The position numbers and the translations under genes are program-made. A stretch of DNA of 8,226 nucleotides from a bacterium (GTDB lineage: Bacteria; Actinomycetota; Humimicrobiia; Humimicrobiales; Humimicrobiaceae). This document shows, piece after piece, positions 1-5,887 of this stretch. Below the pieces are notes generated by a model that was not told where the DNA came from, ran no database searches, and worked only from the letters and a program-made list of their open reading frames with translations. Every line of letters begins with the position of its first letter. Positions within the stretch are counted from its first letter, which is position 1. Location: the NCBI GenBank assembly GCA_030611285.1, contig JAUWQC010000038.1:1-8226 (forward strand). Reading direction: 5' to 3'.

Positions 1-843
1 GTTACCACAGACGTAGGACCAAGGATTGTTCGCTTCGGATTTGTGGGAGATCAGAATCTATTTAGAGAGTTTAAGCAGCAGCAGGGAAAAACAGGTGGAG
101 GTAAGTGGCTGATATATGGGGGGCACAGGCTCTTCCATGAGCCTGAAGAAAAACTCCGCACATATTTTCCCGATAATAATACGGTCGACTATAATTGGAA
201 TGGCAACACTCTTAAGCTTATTCAAAGTATTGAGCCCACCACTGGCATTCAAAAAGAAATGGAAATAAATCTGGGATCAAACAATAATAATGTCAGGATT
301 TTACATAGACTGATTAATAAAAATCTATGGGGAATAGAAATAGCGCCGTGGGCACTTTCAGTAATGGCACAGGGTGGAAGAGCGATAATACCCCAGGAGC
401 CTTACGGGTCCGGGGAAGAAAATCTTCTTCCGGTGCGTTCCCTGATACTCTGGTCTTATACGGAAATGAAGGACCCCAGATTTATCTGGGGAACAAAGTT
501 TATTCAGGTAAAGCAGAATCCTGATGCAAAAACTTACCAGAAAATTGGGGTTTTAAATACACTCGGATGGGCAGCATATTACCTTAACGGACAAATTTTT
601 GTAAAAAGGTATAATTACAATCCGGAAGCCAGGTATCCTGATTTTGGAGTAAATACAGAAATTTATACTAATCCAGAAATAATGGAGGTTGAAACACTTG
701 GAGGTATGGAAAAGGTGCCTCCCGGGGGGTCTGTTGAGCATGTTGAAAACTGGTTTTTATTCAAAGCTGTCCTGGATGAAGATGAGGAATCTTTGAATAG
801 TAAATTAATCCCAATAATACGGAAGACGGATATAAATTCTTAA
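1..843 (+). CDS. DUF4380 family protein, 5' end outside the window
   Basis: The reading frame is open from base 1 (first visible residues VTTDVGPRIVRFGF) to a TAA at 841-843, giving 280 visible codons. The GTG at 43 lies inside a conserved motif, so it is not the true start; I estimate 20-35 N-terminal residues are missing. The sequence matches what I know of DUF4380 proteins: TDVGPRI near the N-terminus, then IYGGHRLFHEPE, YFPDN, NLWGIEIAPWAL, GGRAIIPQEPY, LNTLGWAAYYLNGQIFVKR, YPDFGVNTE and a C-terminal EVETLGG...VEHVENWFLF. These proteins resemble the galactose-mutarotase-like beta-sandwich superfamily in layout, but no activity is established, so a sugar-related role is inference. I see no transmembrane segment in the visible part. 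It converges on the methyltransferase gene with a 26-bp gap and no clear terminator. Family assignment is fairly sure; function is unknown. Confidence 0.82.
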   Translation, partial: VTTDVGPRIVRFGFVGDQNLFREFKQQQGKTGGGKWLIYGGHRLFHEPEEKLRTYFPDNNTVDYNWNGNTLKLIQSIEPTTGIQKEMEINLGSNNNNVRILHRLINKNLWGIEIAPWALSVMAQGGRAIIPQEPYGSGEENLLPVRSLILWSYTEMKDPRFIWGTKFIQVKQNPDAKTYQKIGVLNTLGWAAYYLNGQIFVKRYNYNPEARYPDFGVNTEIYTNPEIMEVETLGGMEKVPPGGSVEHVENWFLFKAVLDEDEESLNSKLIPIIRKTDINS

Positions 844-869
844 AAGTTTATTAATTGCCACAATTTAAA

Positions 870-1793
870 CTACCTTCTTACCACCTTTATAATTTCTCTT
901 ATGTGTTCGGGTGTACTGCCACAGCATGCCCCGATTATTGACGGCTTATAAGGAAGAAATTTGGCGATATTGGAAGCCATGGTTTCCGGAGTCTCGTTGT
1001 ATATGGTTTTTCCCTCTACCAGTGCCGGCACTCCTGCGTTAGGCTGAAAGATAAGTCTGGCTTCTGGGTTTGCTTCTCTCATCTTTCCGGCCACACCAAT
1101 CATTGAACCTGATCCTATACTGCAGTTTGCTCCAACTATATCGCTCCCTGCATTTATTAACCTGCTGGTAACATCTTCTGCTTTATTTCCCATTATAGTT
1201 ACACCATTTTCATCAAAAGAAAGAGTGCAGGCAATGGGAATATCTTCCGATATTTTTCTGGTTGCTTCAATTGCAGCTAAAGCTTCATTTAAGTCTATTA
1301 TGGTTTCGATTATTATCAAATCTACTTTTTTGCCTATCAGTATTTCTGCCTGCTCTGAAAATGCGTTTGCGGCATCTTCATATTTTAAGGCACCTACCGG
1401 TTCAAGCAGTTTTCCTAAAGGTCCTATATCGCCGGCAATAAATATGGGTTTCTCATCTCCGGATTTAGACCTGTATATACTTACAGCCTCTTTTGCGGCA
1501 TTTACCGCATTCTCGTTTATTTTTTTAGTTTCATTCTCCAGTTTAAAAGACTTAAGTTTGATGGGAGTAGAACCAAAGGTATTAGTCTGGATAATATCCG
1601 AGCCCGCTTCAAGATAACTTAGATGAATATCTATTATCTTTCCAATATGGTTGTTGTCTATGTTTAATGAATCAGGGTATTCGGAGATACCGGCTGAAAT
1701 CAGGTTTGTTCCCATAGCCCCATCGCTAACAAGAATTTTTTTATCGATAATATCCAGTAGTTTTATTTTGTGGATATTGTTATCTTTTATCAT
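870..1793 (-). CDS. Homocysteine S-methyltransferase family protein (MetH N-terminal domain-like)
   Basis: A 307-residue stand-alone homocysteine S-methyltransferase domain. It should bind homocysteine through a zinc ion and pass a methyl group to it, making methionine. Visible motifs: SDGAMGTNL (residues 23-31), QTNTFGS (69-75), GDIGP (121-125), the IIETIIDL strand (161-168), GANCSIG with zinc ligand C224, QPNAG (250-254), and GACCGSTPEHIREI near the C-terminus with ligands C290 and C291. All three zinc cysteines of the family are present. The protein has only the homocysteine domain: the pterin, cobalamin and reactivation domains of full MetH are absent, so a separate corrinoid protein and methyl donor must come from elsewhere if it acts as a split methionine synthase. 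It could instead use S-methylmethionine, betaine or another methylated compound; the sequence does not decide. The start is ATG at 1793, preceded on its strand by a modest purine-rich AGAGAAG. nrdJ is transcribed divergently. Confidence 0.88.
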   Translation of the reverse strand: MIKDNNIHKIKLLDIIDKKILVSDGAMGTNLISAGISEYPDSLNIDNNHIGKIIDIHLSYLEAGSDIIQTNTFGSTPIKLKSFKLENETKKINENAVNAAKEAVSIYRSKSGDEKPIFIAGDIGPLGKLLEPVGALKYEDAANAFSEQAEILIGKKVDLIIIETIIDLNEALAAIEATRKISEDIPIACTLSFDENGVTIMGNKAEDVTSRLINAGSDIVGANCSIGSGSMIGVAGKMREANPEARLIFQPNAGVPALVEGKTIYNETPETMASNIAKFLPYKPSIIGACCGSTPEHIREIIKVVRR

Positions 1794-1822
1794 TTATTTC
1801 TTCTCTGCCATCTTGTTCTTTT

Positions 1823-1840
1823 AAGCATTTTTTTATGCTT
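1823..1840. repeat. Perfect hairpin AAGCAT-T6-ATGCTT
   Basis: A 6-bp perfect inverted repeat (AAGCAT 1823-1828, ATGCTT 1835-1840) with a six-T loop on the + strand. It sits about 30 nt upstream of the methyltransferase start and would form a hairpin in that gene's 5' leader. On the + strand it is followed by a T-rich run, like a weak terminator, but no + strand gene reads into it. The stem is short, so functional importance is uncertain. Confidence 0.4.
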
Positions 1841-2116
1841 TTTCTTTCTCATTTTTTTTCTTCTCTTTTTGACAACTGAACCCATAATACTTCCTTAAAA
1901 ATTAGTGTCTTTATAAAGTAAAAAATTATTTTATAAATTTTTGAAAATGTTATCCTTGTAACAGGTAAGCTATTATACCAGAAATAATTCTGTTATTAAA
2001 TTAATAACTTGAAAAAATTTAATGCAAAATTGGAATATTTGTAAACAATGCCCTGGTTTATTTACCAAAATGGCCTTTAATATTTATCAGAAATATAATT
2101 AAAAAATGAATTTCTA
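1841..2116. other. AT-rich intergenic stretch without recognised gene
   Basis: This is the central part of the 561-bp gap between the divergent methyltransferase and nrdJ genes. I find no open frame with recognisable protein similarity, no RNA gene and no riboswitch consensus (no S-box, T-box or B12-box pattern). Only a weak minus-strand promoter candidate is worth listing here. Confidence 0.55.
1972..1999 (-). promoter_or_regulatory. Candidate promoter of the methyltransferase gene
   Basis: Read on the minus strand there is a perfect TATAAT (+ strand ATTATA at 1972-1977). A poor -35 match TTAATA (+ strand 1994-1999) lies 16 bp upstream. It would give a leader of about 170 nt. In DNA this AT-rich, TATAAT arises by chance, so this is only a candidate. 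Confidence 0.25.
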
Positions 2117-2145
2117 TTGACATACAATATATAGTGTATTAGTAT
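2117..2145 (+). promoter_or_regulatory. Probable sigma70-type promoter of nrdJ
   Basis: A perfect -35 hexamer TTGACA lies at 2117-2122. With a 17-bp spacer the -10 is TAGTAT (2140-2145, 4 of 6 matches); a TATATA at 2143-2148 is an alternative with a longer spacer. Transcription would start near 2152, about 200 nt before the nrdJ ATG. The support is the exact -35, the correct spacing, and the NrdR-box-like palindromes placed on top of it. Confidence 0.6.
2122..2137. promoter_or_regulatory. NrdR box 1
   Basis: The 16-mer ATACAATATATAGTGT agrees with the NrdR-box consensus as I recall it (acaCwAtATaTwGtgt) at 15 of 16 positions, including the central C-w-A-t-A-T-a-T-w-G core. It fills the spacer between the -35 and -10 of the nrdJ promoter. 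NrdR is the ATP/dATP-sensing zinc-ribbon/ATP-cone repressor of bacterial ribonucleotide reductase genes, so binding here would block RNA polymerase. Paired with box 2, exactly 32 bp downstream. Confidence 0.75.
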
Positions 2146-2153
2146 ATATAAGT

Positions 2154-2169
2154 ACACAATATAATGAGT
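2154..2169. promoter_or_regulatory. NrdR box 2
   Basis: The 16-mer ACACAATATAATGAGT matches the same NrdR consensus at 14 of 16 positions and begins 32 bp after box 1. NrdR sites typically come as pairs about three helical turns apart, so the spacing is itself evidence. It lies just downstream of the -10, over the predicted transcription start. Confidence 0.7.
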
Positions 2170-2209
2170 TAATTTAAATATTCAAGAAGATTGTAATTAT
2201 ATATTTATA

Positions 2210-2278
2210 AAGGCAAAATAAGTTATCAGATTGTTTTCTTTAGTGTTTTTATTCACTTTGTGATAAGAATTTAGCCTT
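2210..2278 (+). promoter_or_regulatory. Possible structured element in the nrdJ 5' leader
   Basis: Nested complementary segments can be seen: AAGGC (2210-2214) with GCCTT (2274-2278), AAAT (2216-2219) with ATTT (2269-2272), TTATCA (2223-2228) with TGATAA (2261-2266), and AGTG (2242-2245) with CACT (2254-2257) as the tip hairpin. Together they make an imperfect arm of about 69 nt in the long nrdJ leader. Most pairs are A-U and it resembles no riboswitch class I know. Compensatory change in relatives would be needed to believe it. Confidence 0.3.
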
Positions 2279-2354
2279 AAAATAAAGAATCATATATCCG
2301 GTGGCCGACTTAATTTATTAAATTGTTTAATTATAAATTTGGGAGTATTAATTA

Positions 2355-4709
2355 ATGAAAAAAACGAAAAGGCCCGACAATAAAGAAATTCAGGATAATT
2401 ATTACCTCAATAAAAAAATCAATCTATCAGAAAATGCCATAAAAGTTCTGGAAAGAAGATACTTAAAAAGAGATGAAGAAGGAGTCCTGCTGGAAAAACC
2501 TGGAGATATGTTTGTAAGAGTTGCCAGAAATATAGCCTCTGCAGAAAAGAAGTATGGTAAAACAGAAGAAGAAGTAAAAGAGATTGAAAAGCAGTTTTTT
2601 AATATTATGACAGACCTTGATTTTCTTCCAAATTCTCCGACGCTTATGAATGCCGGGAAAGAACTTCAACAATTAGCTGCCTGCTTCGTTCTTCCGGTAG
2701 GTGATTCTATGAATGATATTTTTGAAGCGCTGAAGGAAACTGCGCTAATCCAGAAATCGGGCGGCGGAGTCGGGTATTCATTTTCAAATATAAGACCGAG
2801 AAATGATATAGTTCTTTCCACTAAAGGAGTTTCCAGCGGCCCCGTATCTTTTATGACTGTTTTTAATGCCGCCACTGATACTATAAAGCAGGGTGGGACA
2901 AGGAGAGGCGCAAATATGGGGATACTGAGAGTAGACCATCCTGATGTTTTGGATTTCATTACCTCAAAAGATAATAATGAAAAATTGACTAATTTTAATA
3001 TCTCTGTTGGAGTGACTGAAGTATTTATGAGAGCAGTTGAGAATGATGACGAGTATGAAATTATAAACCCGAGAACTAAAGAGGTAGTGGATAAGTATAG
3101 AGCAAAGGAAGTGTTCGGAAAAATTGTTGAACATGCATGGAAGAATGGCGATCCTGGTATTATATTTCTGGACAGGTTAAACAAAGATAATCCAACTCCA
3201 AACCTGGGACAGATTGAAAGCACCAATCCATGCGGCGAGCAGCCTCTGCTGCCCTATGAAGCGTGCAATCTGGGGTCCATAAATCTGGCGCATATGGTAA
3301 AAGAGGAAGAGGGCATAAAAAAAGTAGATTATGATAAATTAAAAAAGACCACCCACACAGCAGTGAGGTTCCTGGATGATGTCATTGATATGAGCAAGTA
3401 CCCGCTGGAAAAAATAAAGAAGGTGGCGCGTGGGAATAGAAAAATAGGCCTGGGGGTAATGGGATACGCCGATCTGCTTATAATCCTCGGTATCCCCTAC
3501 AATAGCGAGGAGGCTCTGGAACTTTCCCAGAGGGTTATGAGCTTCATTCAGGATGAATCCAAAAATGCATCAAGAGAACTGGCTAAAGAAAGAGGAGTAT
3601 TTCAAAACTTCAAAGGCAGTATATATGATAGTCCTGATGGTTATGAAATTAGAAATGCGACAACTACAACCATTGCTCCTACCGGGACTTTAAGTATTAT
3701 TGCTGACTGCTCAAGCGGGGTGGAACCATTGTTTGCCATATCCTTTGTTAAAAACGTTATGGATAATGACAGACTTTTGGAAGTTAACAAATATTTTAAA
3801 AAGATAGCAACAGATGAAGGTTTTTACAGCAAAGAGGTAATGGAGAAGATAGCAGAAAGCGGTAATCTTAAGGATATTGATGAAATTCCTTCAGAATATA
3901 AGAGGATATTTGTTACGGCACATGAGATATCTCCAAAATGGCATGTGAGAACTCAGGCGGCTTTTCAAAAATTTGTAGATAATGCAGTGTCCAAGACTGT
4001 TAATTTTCCCAGCAGTGCTACAGTTCAGGATGTAGAAAATGCATATATGCTGGCTTATAGACTGGACTGTAAAGGTATAACTATTTTCAGAGATAAGAGT
4101 AGAGGTACACAGGTACTCCAGGTGGAAGGAAGGAAAAAAAGTAAAGAAAAAAATGTAAAAGTCGGTATTGGCAGGAAAGAAATAGAAAAAAGAGTAAAGA
4201 GTTATCCGGAGGAAAAATCAAAAGAGGAAGGAAAAGAAAAAGAGGTTAAATTAAAACCCAGGCCGAGACCGGAAGTTACCAGTGGTATGACCAAAAAATA
4301 TAAAATAGGAGGTTGTGGGAAACTTTATGTGACTGTAAATTCAGATGAAAATGGCATCTGTGAAGTATTTATCAATACCGGTGAAGAGGGATGCACTGCC
4401 CTGACTGAAGCTGTGGGCAGACTTATAAGTATCGCTATTAGATCAGGCATTGATATTGAATCAGTGAAGAAACAGGTGAAAGGGATAAGATGTATAACCT
4501 GTATCGCTGATCCGGAAACCCATGTTCTTTCCTGTCCCGATGCAATGAGCAAGGCCATAGATTTTTATCTAAGTGGGTCCAATAAGTTTGATTTAGATAT
4601 TACAAGTGGTCCCAGGTCGGTTATGATATGCCCCGAGTGCAGTGGAATAATGGAGCCTGAGGGGGGCTGCTATATTTGCAGGAATTGCGGTTACTCTAAA
4701 TGCTCTTAA
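2355..4709 (+). CDS. nrdJ: Adenosylcobalamin-dependent (class II) ribonucleoside-diphosphate reductase
   Basis: This enzyme reduces ribonucleotides to deoxyribonucleotides using a thiyl radical generated from adenosylcobalamin, so it needs no oxygen and no small subunit. Visible motifs: NSPTLMNAG (93-101), first redox cysteine C110, GGGVGYSFSNIRP (136-148), GTRRGANMG (181-189), active-site N291-P-C293-G-E295 with thiyl-radical cysteine C293, partner cysteine C304 in EACNLGSINL, and ATTTTIAPTGTLSIIADCSSGVEP (435-458 region). The spacings C110/C293/C304 fit the Thermotoga maritima NrdJ arrangement. After a charged Lys/Glu linker (~592-640) comes a TSCPD domain (~643-745, with SCPD at 726-729). 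The C-terminal cluster C759xxC762...C772xxC775xxC778...C783 looks like a zinc ribbon plus a shuttle cysteine. No N-terminal ATP-cone is visible. The start is ATG at 2355 with GGGAG at 2341-2345. All catalytic residues are present. Confidence 0.96.
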   Translation: MKKTKRPDNKEIQDNYYLNKKINLSENAIKVLERRYLKRDEEGVLLEKPGDMFVRVARNIASAEKKYGKTEEEVKEIEKQFFNIMTDLDFLPNSPTLMNAGKELQQLAACFVLPVGDSMNDIFEALKETALIQKSGGGVGYSFSNIRPRNDIVLSTKGVSSGPVSFMTVFNAATDTIKQGGTRRGANMGILRVDHPDVLDFITSKDNNEKLTNFNISVGVTEVFMRAVENDDEYEIINPRTKEVVDKYRAKEVFGKIVEHAWKNGDPGIIFLDRLNKDNPTPNLGQIESTNPCGEQPLLPYEACNLGSINLAHMVKEEEGIKKVDYDKLKKTTHTAVRFLDDVIDMSKYPLEKIKKVARGNRKIGLGVMGYADLLIILGIPYNSEEALELSQRVMSFIQDESKNASRELAKERGVFQNFKGSIYDSPDGYEIRNATTTTIAPTGTLSIIADCSSGVEPLFAISFVKNVMDNDRLLEVNKYFKKIATDEGFYSKEVMEKIAESGNLKDIDEIPSEYKRIFVTAHEISPKWHVRTQAAFQKFVDNAVSKTVNFPSSATVQDVENAYMLAYRLDCKGITIFRDKSRGTQVLQVEGRKKSKEKNVKVGIGRKEIEKRVKSYPEEKSKEEGKEKEVKLKPRPRPEVTSGMTKKYKIGGCGKLYVTVNSDENGICEVFINTGEEGCTALTEAVGRLISIAIRSGIDIESVKKQVKGIRCITCIADPETHVLSCPDAMSKAIDFYLSGSNKFDLDITSGPRSVMICPECSGIMEPEGGCYICRNCGYSKCS

Positions 4710-4717
4710 TCTTTTTT

Positions 4718-5257
4718 CTAATCTTTTAAAATCTTATCCAGGGATGCTTTATATATACCGTAATCGCCTTCTGTAAATAAAACAATTCGTACAAGCTCAA
4801 TTTCCGGATGTTCTTTTAGAAAACCAGTGATGGTTTTAAGAGCAACTATCGAAGCTTCCTTTATAGGATAACCAAAAACCCCGGTGCTTATTGAAGGAAA
4901 TGAAACACTTTTAATTTTATTCCGGGAAGCTAGAAGTAAGCTATTTTTATAGCACTCACTAAGATCTTCAGGATCGCTTTTACTGCCGCTGTAAACAGGA
5001 CCGACAGTATGGATCACATATTTTGCTTTAAGATTATATCCTCTGCTCAGTTTTGCTTCACCTGTCCGGCAGCCTCCAAGAGTCCTGCATTCTTCCCACA
5101 GCTTCGGCCCTGCTGCTCTGTGAATTGCGCCGGATACTCCTCCACCTGGAGAAAGAGCTTTATTTGCTGCGTTGACTATTGCTTCTGTATCCTGTCTGGT
5201 TATATCATCAGCTGCAAGTTCCAGAATTGAATTTTCAATTTTATATTTAGCGGACAT
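4718..5257 (-). CDS. Macro-domain protein, possible ADP-ribose/O-acetyl-ADP-ribose hydrolase
   Basis: A single macro domain fills the 179 residues. Such domains bind ADP-ribose, and many remove it from proteins, nucleic acids or O-acetyl-ADP-ribose. Seen: adenosine-side acidic residue in ADDITRQDTEAIVNAAN (16-32, with conserved N29 and N32), the GGG loop with GAIHRAAG (38-50), KYVIHTVGPVY (79-89), and the phosphate loop SISTGVFGYP (122-131). In YmdB/MacroD hydrolases the motif reads GGGGVDGAIH with a catalytic Asp; here it reads PGGGVSGAIH, so Ser42 stands in that place and strong MacroD-type hydrolase activity is in doubt. It converges on nrdJ with an 8-bp gap. Its start (ATG at 5257) overlaps the end of an ABC-ATPase remnant frame by 11 nt. 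No DarT-like partner lies beside it, so a toxin-antitoxin role is not supported. The ribosome-binding site is weak. Confidence 0.9.
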   Translation of the reverse strand: MSAKYKIENSILELAADDITRQDTEAIVNAANKALSPGGGVSGAIHRAAGPKLWEECRTLGGCRTGEAKLSRGYNLKAKYVIHTVGPVYSGSKSDPEDLSECYKNSLLLASRNKIKSVSFPSISTGVFGYPIKEASIVALKTITGFLKEHPEIELVRIVLFTEGDYGIYKASLDKILKD

Positions 5258-5375
5258 GTGTATTTTTATCTTTAAATTTAATTATTCTGGAAACTTCAAA
5301 AGAAATATCATCTACTGCCTTTATCTTCCCATAAGATTTACATAAGTTTTTTACTTCAACTACAGCTTCGCTCAT
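5247..5375 (-). pseudogene. N-terminal remnant of an ABC-transporter ATP-binding protein
   Basis: A short minus-strand frame starts with ATG at 5375 and stops with TAA at 5247-5249 (42 codons). Its first ~28 residues, beginning MSEAVVEVKNL and continuing CKSYGKIKAVDDISFEV, are the classic N-terminal strands of ABC ATPases, including the aromatic A-loop position (Tyr15). In an intact protein a Walker A motif would follow within about 10-15 residues. Here the similarity ends near base 5292 and goes into unrelated sequence (SRIIKFKDKNTHVR). The rest of the gene is absent from the window, so this is a deletion or rearrangement scar. The remnant ends inside the macro-domain gene in another frame. 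Its old promoter and start could now drive or translationally couple the macro gene, which is inference. Confidence 0.72.
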
Positions 5376-5715
5376 AAATTTATATTAATGTTCTTCTGAA
5401 TTTAATTTTACAAATTATAACTATATTTTTATCATCAATCAACGAAATGTTTAATTTAAATTTAATGGCTAAATTTGGGATTTATTATTTTTATTTTTTT
5501 AATTTAATTTGTCTTCTTTAAGAACTGTAACATCAGAAAATTATGTTATTTTTAAAAACTTAAAATAAAAAATTAAAAAGAGATAGCTATTTCAGCCTAT
5601 TTGAGGTTAATTTGCTTAATTTCTAGGGGATAGAAGTTTGGTGTAGTTAATTTATCTTGCAAAAATTATAGCATATCTATAACAAATTATGGGTATAATA
5701 TTTATTTTAGCTAAT
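5376..5715. other. Very AT-rich gene-free stretch
   Basis: No frame with recognisable protein similarity and no complete RNA gene. It contains one arm of an 11-bp inverted repeat (5599-5609) and a lone TATAAT (5694-5699) without a well-spaced -35. It separates the housekeeping-like left part from the accessory right part. Confidence 0.5.
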
Positions 5716-5760
5716 GGTTCGAATCCTCCCTCCCCAGCCAATATCGAACTAACCTCAAAT
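5599..5760. repeat. 11-bp inverted repeat flanking the tRNA remnant
   Basis: ATTTGAGGTTA at 5599-5609 recurs as its exact reverse complement TAACCTCAAAT at 5750-5760. The arms are separated by 140 bp and enclose the tRNA 3' fragment. They contain more G and C than their surroundings, which makes chance less likely, but the purpose is unknown. They could be integrase arm-type sites or debris of an element end. Confidence 0.35.
5716..5740 (+). other. tRNA 3'-end fragment, probably tRNA-Gln; likely integration (att) core
   Basis: The 25 nt begin GGTTCGAATCC, the diagnostic T-loop with its stem edges, and end CTCCCCA-G-CCA, i.e. seven acceptor bases, discriminator G and an encoded CCA. The implied acceptor 5' strand TGGGGAG and the G discriminator resemble bacterial tRNA-Gln (UGGGG...CCCCAGCCA). 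The fragment begins inside the 5' half of the T-stem: the bases before it (TAAT) do not complete the stem, and no D-arm or anticodon arm precedes it. An isolated tRNA 3' end is what integrative elements leave at one boundary, because attP carries a copy of the tRNA 3' part. With this orientation the intact tRNA gene would be expected somewhere to the left in a simple insertion. No integrase gene is in the window. Confidence 0.62.
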
Positions 5761-5818
5761 GCTTCTATTTTTAATTTAACATTAAGACTTCTTTTGGTTT
5801 TCTAAATAATATATTGTT

Positions 5819-5877
5819 TTTTGTTCAATTTTATGATATGTTCATTATCACTGAACATTCTATAATAATGAACAAAA
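5819..5877. promoter_or_regulatory. Symmetrical four-half-site operator upstream of the AbiEi-type gene
   Basis: Four half-sites of one hexamer are arranged with perfect dyad symmetry about base 5848: TGTTCA at 5822-5827 and 5839-5844, and the reverse complement TGAACA at 5852-5857 and 5869-5874. Start-to-start distance is 17 bp on each side. The inner pair extends to ATGTTCA-N7-TGAACAT, and the outer pair to TTTTGTTCA and TGAACAAAA. The array covers the -10 box and presumed start of the toxin-antitoxin operon. AbiEi antitoxins of other systems are known to autorepress by binding inverted repeats at their promoter, so this is probably the AbiEi operator. Confidence 0.65.
5861..5866 (+). promoter_or_regulatory. 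-10 element of the abiE operon promoter
   Basis: A perfect TATAAT sits between the third and fourth operator half-sites, 21 bp before the AbiEi-type ATG. The -35 is poor (TGTTCA at 5839-5844 with 16-bp spacing coincides with a half-site). Transcription would begin near 5873, giving a very short leader with AAGGA (5876-5880) as Shine-Dalgarno site. Confidence 0.55.
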
Positions 5878-5887
5878 GGAATATAAA

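Noticed and set aside
43..843. GTG at 43 as the true start of the first gene
   Set aside because: The in-frame codons before it (VTTDVGPRIVRFGF) are conserved family sequence, so the gene begins before the window.
1225..1617. A 130-codon + strand open frame opposite the methyltransferase gene
   Set aside because: It is antisense to well-conserved homocysteine methyltransferase motifs, resembles no family and has no proper ribosome-binding site. The same reasoning removes the long minus-strand frames opposite nrdJ (2463-2672, 2666-3226, 4325-4558) and the + strand frame opposite the macro gene (5009-5230).
1869..1888. + strand promoter TTGACA (1869-1874) with CATAAT (1883-1888)
   Set aside because: The spacer is only 8 bp, far from the 16-18 bp needed.
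2170..2354. Cobalamin riboswitch upstream of nrdJ
   Set aside because: A B12-dependent gene made this worth checking, but the conserved B12-box pattern is absent and the GC-rich patch is too short.
4710..4735. Bidirectional terminator between nrdJ and the macro-domain gene
   Set aside because: There are T runs on the + strand but no stem-loop before them that I can pair convincingly.
4718..5257. DarTG-type toxin-antitoxin pair based on the macro domain
   Set aside because: No DarT-like ADP-ribosyltransferase is adjacent; the neighbours are nrdJ and a broken ABC-ATPase fragment.
5625..5740. A complete, diverged tRNA gene ending at the CCA, with AGGGGAT near 5625 as the 5' acceptor strand
   Set aside because: Only about five acceptor pairs (GGGGA with TCCCC) can form, the span is about 115 nt, and no D-stem, anticodon stem or complete T-stem can be drawn. 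Only the 3' fragment is supported.
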